From the NCBI GenBank assembly GCA_015680685.1, contig MNCI01022555.1, positions 105,977 through 166,845 of the forward strand: a stretch of 60,869 bases of DNA. The letters are read 5' to 3'. The position numbers were made by a program, and so were the translations under genes. Below the pieces are notes generated by a model that did no database searches, had not been told where the DNA came from, and was given only the letters and a program-made list of their open reading frames with translations. Source of the stretch: Gnetum montanum. Taxonomy: Eukaryota > Streptophyta > Gnetopsida > Gnetales > Gnetaceae. Positions 46,458 to 56,705 of this stretch are shown in pieces. The first letter of the stretch is position 1. Each line of letters starts with the position of its first letter.

Positions 46458-48770
46458 ATGTCTCCTTCTTCGTATGAAAGTGCCTTACTACCTAGGTTTG
46501 AAACAAGAAACAGTCAGCGACATAATACACATGACATTGATCCACCAGTCCCTCAACAAGTTCAAGTGGTATATATTCATCTAAATGAGTATATACCAGA
46601 CTTCACCTTTATTCTTCATCAAGAAAAACAACTACGTTGGTGAGACTTAGAAGGTAACATAGTGTTACCTCCTGATTATTAAATCTTAAGCATGCTTCTT
46701 CATGCTCTTACACGAATTGGCATGCTGCACTTACACACAGAATACGTTGTGTAAGATCATCACTCGAGAGAATACCATCCCATAGAGGCACAACGTCAAA
46801 GGGATGTACAATAGGAGAGACATCATAAGTCTTTGAAGGGTAAGTGGTCCCAGGATGCCCCACATGTCTTAAGCGATAATGAGGGTGGTGAACCTACCTT
46901 AGGCAGTCACCCACACAACGATGTTCCTCCCCTTGAATTTGGCCCAGGGGTTGTGTATCAAGACCTTCATTCCATTACTCATAACCCAAGTTCTGATACC
47001 CATGGGAACAAAGGATCTAAAAAAGGGACACGAACTCATGATAAAGGTGGACATTCTGATCACAATTGCGATCGAGGCCAAGACCGCCCAAGAGAAGGTA
47101 GCAGACACTGTCATGGTGATGGTTCTCCTTCTTCTTCACCTTCATCATCTCCTTCATCCTCTCCTTTAGTATCTGTATGCATTCATAAGAAAAAATACCA
47201 TGGGGATAAAGGTAGGGAAAGTGGAAGTCATAGATGAAACAACCAAAAAAGGGGACGAGGGCACTCTAGAGAGTCATGATATAGAAGAAGGGAGAGTAGG
47301 GAACAATGTAGGCATCATAGACGTCATGGATGAGATAATCACAATGAACCCCTACTTGCTACTCAAAGTATGCTGGACATAACTAAGGCTATCATAATTC
47401 CAACAATGCATCAAAAAGATAGTAGGATCAAGAGATTAGATACGAAAAATATTCCACGATTTGAAGGGGGATACAACGTTGATCCTTAGAATCACATACG
47501 AGCATTCCATGATGCGTGTGCCTTATTGAACATAGAGAATGAATGGCAAAAACTTAACTTGTTTCCATAGATACTAGTTAAAGAAGTGAAAAGCTAGTAC
47601 TAGTCTTTAAAACCAGAATATATTCGTAGGTGAAGTACTATGTTAGAACTATTTAATGACAAGTGCCAAACATACTCCCAAGTGTCTAACTTGCGAAACC
47701 AAATCCAAAGCTACAAACAAGGAGGACATGAACCCTTGGATGTTGCCATGGGCTAATATTATGCATTGTTACACCATTGTCTTGGCCATGGTTATTTGCA
47801 AAGGAATCAACTACACCATCTTGTGGATGGGCTTAGGCATGAAACAAGAAGAACCCTTGGGACTTATGCCCAAGGAAGACTATCTGAGCTTAGGTCCCAT
47901 CAAATTCAAAGACTATTGGAGCAAGTTTCTAAGGAAGAAGGTGAGCTACGAAAGAGAAAGTGTGAAAGAGTATAACTGAGATCCTTCCCTCTGGAAGAGG
48001 GGAGTAAGATTTTGTGAGGATGAAGAAGAGTCACCACTTGAAGAGGTGGTGAATAGGAAAAATTTGCCTATCCAAAAGTTGACATCAGAAGTATCGGCAA
48101 AGGTAGACCAAATGTGGGATTCCCTAGACAATAGATTTCAATCTTTTCTTAAATTAGTAGAGAAGTCTAGAGAGCAAGGTAGTGATTGCGAAAAAAGAAA
48201 AAAGAGAGAAGCTGAACATGCACATAGCAAGGGTAAGGGCAAAGTTTCCATCATTGAAAAAGGTTGTGGAGTCGGAAATAGACAATGATAGTGGATGTGA
48301 AATATGTCAATATGACCATCCTAAGGGATGTTGCCCTATAATCTCACATCTGCAGGAGTTTGGATTGTATGCACTCAACCCATGATTGAACAAACAGCAA
48401 GTACCCCGAAGATTACCTTACCCCCAAGGTAACCCAAGATAGTTCCACCAACCCTTAACATATTATCCAAGTGGAACTCCACCACAACCTATTGAGCAAT
48501 ATTAACAATGGCAGCACCCACAATCATGGGGAATGTCACCCTGAAGGCAATAGTATCCTTACCGGCAACCTAACCCGTATGGATATTACGTGCAGCAACC
48601 AATATCCCCATGTGACTCTACTGGTCACATCACTCCTCAAACTTACTACCAAGCCCACAAGTATTATGGGAATCCTTCTTCTAAGGGTGATATTCTGTAA
48701 GCATATCATCCTTCTCATCCAACCACATCTCTTCCACCAATAGCTCCACTACCACTTGCTCTAGCTATGT
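46458..48770 (+). pseudogene. gag of P1
   Basis: The start at 46458 opens MSPSSYESALLPRF. Domains: N-terminal part; an S/R/H/D-rich segment (46850-47290); a gag core from about 47380 with IPRFEGGYNVDP, HIRAFHDACALLNIENEWQ, KLNLFP, then LDVAMG, YYALLHHCLGHGYLQRNQL and HLVDGLRHETRRTLGTYAQG; a Lys-rich linker; a zinc knuckle CEICQYDHPKGCC (about 48295-48335); and a Pro/Tyr-rich tail with NPYGYYVQQPIS. Three frames are needed, with several stops. The core and knuckle are clearly related to gag of N1-N4, while the N-terminal arginine-rich part is specific to P1 and H. Confidence 0.8.
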
Positions 48771-48853
48771 AGGGTGAAATACCTACCTAGTCGTAGCAAT
48801 GTAATGCCACGAGGGCTATTAACTCTCAACCTACTATTGGTTTCAACAACCAC

Positions 48854-49400
48854 ATGAAGAAAATACTTTTCTTTAAAACCAATAGTCCAACCAATCCCTT
48901 GCAATCACAAGCGGCTAATTCCTTATATGCCTCAATATCAATCAAAACTTTGGATCCCCCTTCAACCCAATCACCACACTCAATGCATATAGTCATGCTA
49001 ACACATGTCATCACTGATTGGATCAAAGTTGGCCACCTTCCTAGGAAATTCTCTGATCCTGGAAGTCCTCTAATATATTTACAAATTTCTAGAAATGAAT
49101 CGTGCAAGGCTCTTTTGGATTCAAGTTTTGGTGTCAACTTGATTTCTCAAGAAATGTATAAGACTTGGAACCTACCTCCATTGAAAAAGAGCAACATTTG
49201 TCTAAATTTGGTCGACTAGTCCATCACTGTCCCATTCGGAATGGTGGAAGAATTTTTTATTACTATTTGTGGGTGGTCGTACCCAGCTGACTTCCTAGTG
49301 ATTCAAGTGAACAACAGTAAGGGGGACTTCCCAATCATAATGGAAAGAGCATGGCTAAGCACCATCTAGGAATCCATGATCTTTCCCTAGAAATATTAAA
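48854..49400 (+). pseudogene. aspartic protease region of P1
   Basis: The frame reads GSPLIYLQISRNESCKALLD, then SSFGVNLISQEMYKTW, and later PADFLVIQVNNSKGDFPIIM and ERAWLSTI. This is the usual layout of a gypsy protease: active-site loop, then flap and the hydrophobic IIM/GRAWL end. The active site, normally D-S/T-G, is D-S-S here (49118-49126), a Gly-to-Ser change that should abolish activity. An isolated stop follows VD at 49220. Confidence 0.75.
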
Positions 49401-49533
49401 GGAAAATATATTCAGAAAGATCAAGAAGAAGAAAGTTCCATGCATCGCATACAGTGACACAGGATGTAATTGCGTGCAGAGGTCATGGTTTTTGTAAAGT
49501 TTAACATTGCCTGCATGAAATCAATGTGCAAAA

Positions 49534-50690
49534 GTGATCAACATACAAAGATGCTTGTATGAAATAGCCACACAACAGGAAGGCATCCAGTGGCTAACAG
49601 CTGAACAAGAAAGTATTTCACTCATATGCATGGAACCAACTAAGGGTTTAACTTGTGCTTACATCGATAGCATAGATGCATTAAAGAAAGTCCACTGCCA
49701 ACTTCCAAGTCTTAACCTTGAAAATGCCAATTGCGGAAAGTCAAAAATCTCTAAGAAATTTAAGCAAGAGCCCCTCGAGCTGAAACCATTGCCCACTAGT
49801 ATGAAATGCACATTCCTTAAAAATGGAAAATCGGTAATTATTAATGCTAAGCTTGCTCCTCAACAGAAAGAAGAACTATTGAAGGTAATAAATAAATGGT
49901 CAAAAGCCTTCACTTAGTCCTATCCCAAATTAACTAAAATAGATCCTAGGATATCCCAACATAGAATTTACACTGACCCCTCCATGAATCCTCGAAGACA
50001 ACCATAGAGGCATTTGAACCCAAAGTTGAAGTAAGTATTCAAGGAAGAAATCAAACAGCTTCTCAAGGCTAGGTTCATATACCCCATTGTTGATAGAAAA
50101 TGGATTAGCCCCTTAGTTATTGTGCCTAAAAAGAGAGGCAAATGGAGGGTGTGCATAGATTTTATACTACTAAATATGGAAACATTCAAAGATCACTTTC
50201 CATTGCCATTTGTTGACCAAGTCTTAGACACCATCGTAGGGCATCACTATTATAGTTTTCTGGATGGATATAATGGATATAACTAAATACAAATAGCCCC
50301 AGAAGACCAAGCCAAGACTACATTCACTAGTTCTTGGGAAACGCTCGCATACAAAAAAATTTCGGTTGGCTTGTGCAATGCCCCTGCAACATTTCAATGA
50401 CTAGTTCTAAGCATATTCCAACAGCAAATAGGGAATGGCGTGGAGGTCTTTATGGATGACTTCTCCACTTATGGAGCAAACTTTGATCAAGCCTTGGACT
50501 AGTTGGAGAAAGTGTTAAAAAGATATGTAGAAACCAATTTGAGGCTCAACTAGTAGAAAATCCATTTGATGATCCAAGAAGATGTAGTATTAGGGCACAA
50601 AATCTCACATACAAGGATAGAGGTAGACCCCTGAGAAAATCAAAATTATCCAAGGAATTACCCATCAACTGGAAACTATCAAAGATATTC
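49534..50690 (+). pseudogene. reverse transcriptase of P1
   Basis: The pre-domain contains LAPQQKEELLKVINKWSKAF. The palm and fingers follow: EIKQLLKARFIYPIVDRKWI, SPLVIVPKKRGKWRVCIDF, LPFVDQVLDTIVGHHYYSFL, DGYNGYN, QIAPEDQAKTTFTSSW, GLCNAPATFQ and the catalytic EVFMDDFSTYGANFDQALD (FMDD box 50449-50460). The wording is that of Athila/Tat-type elements. At least eight stops are present. After the thumb the text breaks off near 50690, where the RNase H starts almost directly, so the connection segment and its conserved core are deleted. Confidence 0.82.
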
Positions 50691-50734
50691 AATAATTCCT
50701 TAGACATACTGGGTTAGATGACTAAAAGCATCCT

Positions 50735-51127
50735 TATTACATCCACTATGCAAGTAGAAGTATCGTTAGTGCACAACTTAACTACACTAACACAAAGAAA
50801 GAATTAATGGTTGTAGTATTTGCACTAGAAAATTTTAGACTCTATGTATTGGGATATAAAGTATATATACATACATATCATAGTGCAATCTAGTTCCTCA
50901 TGAATAAGTCAATGGTAAGCCCTCATATCATCCGATGGCTTGTAATCTTACAAGAGTTCAATTTAATAATGATCAATTGCAAAGGCACTGAGAATGTAGT
51001 TGTTGATCATTTATCTTTGTTTCGATGGGACAACAAAGAGGATGAGTATCCAATTTCTAATCATTTCCTTGATGAATTCCTCTTTGCTAGTGTAGTGAAT
51101 AATCAATCACCCACGAAGACAAACTAG
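50735..51127 (+). pseudogene. RNase H remnant of P1
   Basis: The frame reads HYASRSIVSAQLNYTNTKKE, LMVVVFALENFRLYVLGYKV, YIHTYHSAI, HIIRWLVILQEFNLIM and GTENVVVDHLSLF. The first conserved Asp region is missing with the deletion upstream. The Asp usually found in the TDH motif is Tyr here (HTYHSAI), while the last conserved Asp (VVDHLS) is kept. Confidence 0.75.
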
Positions 51128-51139
51128 TACAGTAGCATT

Positions 51140-52474
51140 CTTACCTATCTCCTTACCCAACAAACACCACAAGAGTTAAACCTTAAGAAGAAACAACAGT
51201 TTCTTCACTGAGCAAAGTACTTTATCAAGATCAATGGGCAACTTTACAAAGTGTGTCTCAATGGCTTGGTTCGATGGTGTGTTCTTGATATAGATCAATT
51301 GCGAGTTCTCCAAGACACTCATGAGGGTCCTTGTGGGGTTCATTCCAAAAGGAGACAAACGGCCATCAAGATCCTGCTTGCAAGATATTATTGGCCTAAA
51401 TTATTTTGGGATGCCCATCGTTTAATCCAATCTTGTGAGTGTTGTCAACATAATGGGGGAATGATTACTAGAATGGAGGATTCACAACAATGGATCCAGC
51501 CATTAGAACCCTTCAACATTTGGGGAATTGATTTTATGGGACCAATTACACCAATGTCCAATGGGAAAGCCTATATCATTGTTACTGTTGATTGCCTAAC
51601 TAAATGGGTAGAAGTAGCTGTTGTTAAGGATTGTACATCATCTACAACTGCACAATTTTTTTATCAACAAATCATAAATAGGTTTGGTGTGCCTCATGCA
51701 CTTATTTCAGACAATGGTACCCACTTCACAAGTGCAACTTTCTAAAAATTAATGCAACACTTAGGGGTTGACCATAAATTGACTACACCATACCACCGCC
51801 AAGTGAACGGTCAAGTAGCAGTCACCAATAGGAAGATTATGAAGATATTGACAACAATTGTTAGCAAGTTTAGGTGAGACTAGAGCACTAAACTAAATGA
51901 TGTTCTTTGGATATACCACTCCACATGGAAACTCCCAACAAGCTACTCTCAATATGAGTTAGTGTATCGTAAATTACCAACACTTCCCATTCAAATTAAG
52001 CTCCGTACACTATCCATGACATGTGACCTCAACCTTAACCTTGATCTAGCACAGAAACAACAGTTAGTAACCCTTAACTTGCTAGATGAAAATTGATTAG
52101 CTTCCTTGTTATCTAACAAATTGCACAAGGCCTTCAATAAACAACGTCATGACCTAAGAATTAGGAAAGTTAAATATCAAGCAGGAGATAAGGTTCTCTA
52201 CTAGAATCCCACACATGTGCCACAATGTACTAAATTTCAAACACTATGAGAAGGAACTTATATTATTTATGCAACTTTTCCTTTAGGATCCATGACAATA
52301 TACAAATTGAAGAGCCCAAACAAGAAAATTTTGGTTAATGTGCAACAAACCAAACCTTTCCATGAGCTTAGGAGAACCAGTACACATGCTACCTCTGTTG
52401 ATGGACAACCTTACCCACTATTTCGGATCTCCTCCTTCCAACTCAGTCATGGGGGAGATGGCCACCTATGTTGA
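51140..52474 (+). pseudogene. integrase of P1
   Basis: An HHCC zinc region (THEGPCGVHSKRRQ, then SCECCQHNGG) is followed by the catalytic core: WGIDFMGPI (first Asp), then LISDNGTHFTS (second Asp). The third acidic residue should stand in NGQ-x-E-VTNR but the text is NGQVAVTNRK, with Ala in its place. The C-terminal part continues with LNLLDEN and KVKYQAGDKVLY and ends with LSHGGDGHLC at 52474. There is no chromodomain. The frame from 51251 is open for 164 codons, the longest clean pol stretch in the window. Confidence 0.85.
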
Positions 52475-53610
52475 CCATTCTAGGCCATCAGTTCTTTTTA
52501 AATTTTTTTTACACATTTTTCCAACTTTTCTTATTTTTTATTTTACATAATAATTCATATTTTTACTATTTATTTGTTTGCTTGATTTAATTTTATTTGT
52601 CATCCAATAAGTGCTCATGATGGTGGATTGAATTATATTATATTGGTTGCTAATGTTTGGTTTTTACCTTTGAATTATGATGCTAATATTAAGGTATGGT
52701 TCTTTTGTTAAAATAGGCAATGAGTCCATGCCATCCACTCATCCATACAACTCTATGGTCTCCTTTGGCTTGGAACTGTACATTCCCTTTTTCTAAGTAA
52801 ACTTGTTAATGAATTGGTGGCTGGGTACTTTTCAAACCAAGGAATAACTCAAAGGATGAAAAGGGTGTGACTTCAAGGAGATTCGATGCATTTGTGCTGG
52901 CTATTCTCTTGGGTGCTTGGATGTTTTTTCTTGGGTTTTCTACCATTCTAACATTGTTCAAAAATTAGGAAGCTGAGTGAATAAAAATAAGTCTTTACAT
53001 GGTGTGGTTCTCATGCAAAAAAAAGGAAGAAAAAGAGAAAAGTAAGAATTCAAAGCACACCCCTTAGACATAATAAAGAAATATGGGCTACACGCACTGG
53101 TTATGGAACTAGAAAGACATGTTACCCATGCCTGAAGGTTCCCTCTAACTAAGGTCCTTTTGTGCTTCCTGCTTCTCCATCTCACTCTCCTAGAAATGGT
53201 GGTGACTCTTTGTGGAAGCATTCTTGTTGCTTCAAGTAGATGGATTAGTCAAGTGTGTTGATGCAAGGTCACCAGATGTGGTTTTTTGAGTCTGATTTGG
53301 GATGAGTTCTACTTAGTCACATTAACCATAAAATACACAAGGGATTTTACACAACCTTTTTTTTTTTTTGGATTCCATTCCATCCTCTCCTCTCCATCTT
53401 TCTTCTTATTTTTCCACCTCATTGTCAATTCTATCATTAGTCCATTTCTAGGTTGATGCACCATTTTTCTTTGGTGAATTCTTGTAGGTAAGTTTTTAAC
53501 TCTTACTTCCAAATGACATTCCTAGAGCCTACAAACTCTTTGGTTTGTGGGTTTGTCAGGGCATAAAAGGCATGAGCCTACTTTGGGGAGGACCCACTAG
53601 CATTCCTTTT
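52475..53610 (+). other. conserved non-coding block of P1 (motifs 1-3)
   Basis: Motif 1 is at about 52845-52925 (gggtgtgacttcaaggagat), an A-rich tract at 53018-53043, motif 2 at 53100-53150 (gacatgttacccatgcctga), and motif 3 at 53555-53605. Motif 3 has hairpins at 53568-53579 (AGGC/GCCT) and 53584-53596 (TGGG/CCCA). Motif order is the same as in the N family, here placed after pol instead of after gag. Confidence 0.65.
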
Positions 53611-53903
53611 TGGTGCAATTGTTAAGTTCTTTTTCTTAAACAGTTCTTCCAATCAATCATCTCTTAATTTATCCCCATACATGACATCCATTTTATTGGC
53701 ATTGTCATTGTTATTTTTTCCCATCTTTCCTATTCCTCATATTTTTCCATCTTATAGTTACTGGAGGTTCACTCTTAATCGTGAGAGCCTTAGCACAAAT
53801 TTTTCAATTTTCTCCATTTTACTATTCACCTAATCCCTACACCTTGGGTAGTCACCTGTGATAAATCTCCAAACCAATTTCTACCATAATCACAACTCAG
53901 CCA

Positions 53904-54176
53904 ATGCGCTTCATAATGAGGCAAGGTATCAACTACATTGTGGTTTATCTATCTTTTCTCATTTGTGACTATGTTGTGTGTGCAAATGGTGATCATACAA
54001 ACAATGGACTGGGCTTGGAGGAAGCACTCAGGATGGACCGAAACTGGAGCATTTATGAAAGGATCAAGTTTGGTGGCATTCTTATGGATAAACAATGGAA
54101 GGTGCAATCTCAGCATTGGCGGGAACACACTCCATCTTCTCTCTCTCTCTCTTTTTCTCTTCAAGCTGCCAAATAA
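53904..54176 (+). pseudogene. possible shortened ORF2 remnant of P1
   Basis: The reading is open for 90 codons after atcacaactcag, at the place where ORF2 stands in N4. The sequence MRFIMRQGINYIVVYLSFLI starts hydrophobic and has no clear match to ORF2. An overlapping frame (53938-54381) is also hydrophobic. I would not assign a function; position is the only argument. Confidence 0.25.
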
Positions 54177-54366
54177 TGGCTTGGATGTCATTTATGTACA
54201 AGTGTTCACCACAATGATCATGAACACTAATGTTGTAATATGCTTATTGATCCATTCACTGGGCACGTTAATTCTATCATCCCATTCCACCATCAATTTT
54301 CAATTAGTAAATAATCCCATACCTTCCCAATATTTTGTAAGGAACTTGAGGATGAGTTTTCATTCA

Positions 54367-54378
54367 ATCATGGGGGTA
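54367..54378 (+). other. polypurine tract 1 of P1
   Basis: ATCATGGGGGTA directly precedes a TGATGAGAGTGG LTR start, preceded by aaggaacttgaggatgag. Confidence 0.75.
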
Positions 54379-54597
54379 TGATGAGAGTGGTTACTCTAGC
54401 AGTTTATTCTAATTATTAGAGCAGTTACTCTAGCAGTTTATTCTAATTATTAGAGTAGTTACTCTAGCGGTTTATTCTAATTACTAGAGCAATTACTCCA
54501 GCAGTTTATTCTAATTATTAGAGTGGTTACTCTAATTATTAGAGTAGTTGCTCCCAAGACTATAAATATAGTGCCCATGTGCACAATTGAGAAAGAA
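54379..54597 (+). repeat. partial 3' LTR of P1 (U3 only)
   Basis: The segment matches the 5' LTR from its first base through the 34-bp repeats (GTTACTCTAG-type starts at 54390, 54424, 54458, 54492 and 54526) and the TATA box (54561-54568), then stops after gagaaagaa. No R or U5 follows; the text jumps to a second polypurine-tract copy. Confidence 0.85.
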
Positions 54598-54668
54598 TTC
54601 TTTTCATTTAGTCATGGGGGTATTTTGTAAGGAACTCAAGGATGAGTTTTCATTCAGTCGTCGGGGTA
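54598..54668 (+). repeat. duplicated internal end with polypurine tracts 2 and 3
   Basis: GTCATGGGGGTA (54611-54622) is followed by ttttgtaaggaactcaagga and GTCGTCGGGGTA (54657-54668). The same internal end stands once at 54331-54378. The polypurine tract therefore occurs three times within 302 bp. Confidence 0.8.
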
Positions 54669-55490
54669 TGATGAGCTACGATATCAGGTATGCGATATCG
54701 GGGCCTACCAAGCGATATCGAGCATATGATATCAGGGCCTGTCTTATCACCTATAAATAAGAGTGGGCGCACTTGGGTTGAGTAGCTTTTTGTTGAGTTT
54801 TTTGTTAATTAGTCTTAGCCCCTTACTCGAACTCTTGCCTTTTCTCCCTCTTAGAGTTAGAATTATTTCTATGTGCCCGCAATAGGAGTCATAAAGTGAA
54901 TGGATCCTCATTTGAGCATTGTGTACCTGAGCACACCTTGTGTACAACAATAAAGATGAACTTTTTGATAAACCTTGCAGCATCCAGAATAGATTAATTA
55001 ATGTTAATTGCAATTATTTAATGCTTTCCTTAGTTAATTAATGTTTTGTCCCTCATCCTGTAACTCTCATAAGTAAGCACACTTAGTATGATTACTTCCA
55101 GCATGAGTGTAACGCTTGGTAACCTAGTAACAATTAGCGTTTGGTAATCCCAACAGCATTGCACTGGTTCAGGATGTGTACAGAAAGTGAGAATAGATGC
55201 TGGTGTTAGGACTAGTTAAAGCATAGTTGAGTAGTTAAATTAAATTAGTTACTTAGTTATCTCTCTCTCCTCCCTTTGTATCACTAGGCCATAAAACATA
55301 AAAATTATATACCTCAAGTTTACTTAACCATATAATCATGCTATACAAGTAAGCTTGGGAAGACAATGATTAACTAACCCGTCCTTATTCCACAAAAGTG
55401 CATAAGCACTTAGTCCTTGGAATTCAACTAGATCATGCATGGATGCTCATATTTGTATGGTTGAACATAGGAATACCTCGCCACTCATCA
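54669..55490 (+). repeat. final LTR of P1 with a different U3
   Basis: This 822 bp LTR runs from TGATGAGCTACG to CCACTCATCA. Its U3 has GATATC repeats like the N family and no 34-bp repeats, with TATAAATA at 54752-54759. Its R-U5 has the P1 wording (gcattgtgtacctgagcaca; AATAAA at 54949-54954). U3 and R-U5 thus come from different sources. Confidence 0.85.
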
Positions 55491-56206
55491 TAAGCCTATT
55501 CTCTCATATCATGGTTGTACCCTAGCGAGGTACTAAGAAGAGGATTAGCAAACTAAGACATCATAACATCACCCACCAAGCACTAGTTTCCCTGTGAATC
55601 TTATGGTAATAACCCTTATTAGTTGAGGAGGGATGAGACAATCTTATGACTAGCTCAAATCCTTTAAACTTACCATTGCATAAGTCTTAGGTAAGATAAG
55701 TAATGTCTGGTTATAGGATTTAGATGCTTAGGAAAATAAGTTCCAAACAAGACAAGATTGACTCAAGTCATTATTACTAACCTTCTAGGAGGAACTTAAC
55801 AATTATCTTAATCAATTAACATTATAATGTTACTACAATATGGGTAAGAGTTACATGGACCTATGTATCTTTGTTTTACCAGCTTTTCTCATAGTTGTAT
55901 ACCTTGTTAAGGTGTAATCAAATCTCTTAGTCGTTGATATCCATGAAAGAATCTTATTAGTTGTGAGATCTATCTTGAACATGATATACATTCATGGTTA
56001 TCCTATAGATGTGTGGTCTTGACTCATTTGTCCATGAAAATCATAAGAAGGATATGTTCTAGCATACATGGATCATCTCGAACATAAGATGCTTTCAATG
56101 GTAGTCCATGGTTCTCCCTAGGTCGTGGCTTCCTAGTTCATTATTGAATTTTATTCAACCTTTAATTATAATTAGTCCTTGGGTTATGGTTTTCTCTTAT
56201 ACCAAA
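55491..56206. other. spacer without recognised features
   Basis: No gene, repeat family or coding remnant that I can recognise on either strand. Composition is AT-rich and similar to the right end of the window. Confidence 0.4.
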
Positions 56207-56705
56207 TGCAACATCCCATTCCTAGTTATCATGGAAAATATCAAATATATGTTACATTTGATCTTATGCATAAAGAAAATAACAAGGAAAATGTAGAAGC
56301 AAAAAGTAAAGAATGCTTTATTAATGTGGAATAATGTATCTGGGTTATGCTTTGAAGGCTCCTTAAGGTTATCTTCCTTTGACATCTATTCCTTGAAGGC
56401 TATTTAACACTATCACCATAATTAGTCCTATCACCTACCAGAAGGGATGGCTAGTCCTCTTCCTATCTCACTTCACTCCGCACCTATTATTCACCTTCAC
56501 CAAGTTCATAACTTCATGCTGAAATGACTTCTCATGCTTGGGTATAAATACCTTTGGTCAAATCACTAAAGGTTTCCTCAAGAGACATGCCTATTATTAC
56601 AACACATCCTTTTGGATCTTAATACAATAATATAACACTTGCTATGAAGAGACTCCATTTTTATTATCTAGCAACACTATTCTAAAATGGGTACATGATC
56701 CATAA
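56207..56705 (+). repeat. X2: unsplit relative of X1
   Basis: The repeat starts TGCAACATCCCATTCC and ends TGGGTACATGATCCA, about 500 bp, with TATAAATACC at 56541-56550. It matches X1 across the point where N4 is inserted in X1, so it shows the empty site (ggttatcttcctt at 56357-56369). I could not find a clear target duplication. Confidence 0.65.

Larger units (their letters stand above)
45358..55490 (+). mobile_element. P1: pol-bearing Athila/Tat-type gypsy element, rearranged at its 3' end
   Basis: Parts in order: 5' LTR, tRNA-Asp-like primer site, gag, protease, reverse transcriptase, RNase H, integrase, non-coding block, polypurine tract, partial LTR, further polypurine-tract copies, and a final LTR with a different U3. 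It is the only copy with pol. Flanks are AGTAT on the left and TAAGC on the right, so no target duplication joins the two ends. That points to recombination between elements at one end. The integrase lacks a chromodomain, consistent with the Athila/Tat side of gypsy. Confidence 0.85.

Noticed and set aside
53938-54381. Hydrophobic 147-codon frame near the P1 3' end as an envelope-like ORF
   Set aside because: It overlaps the polypurine tract and LTR start, has no signal-peptide-plus-anchor layout, and is not matched at the equivalent place in N4.
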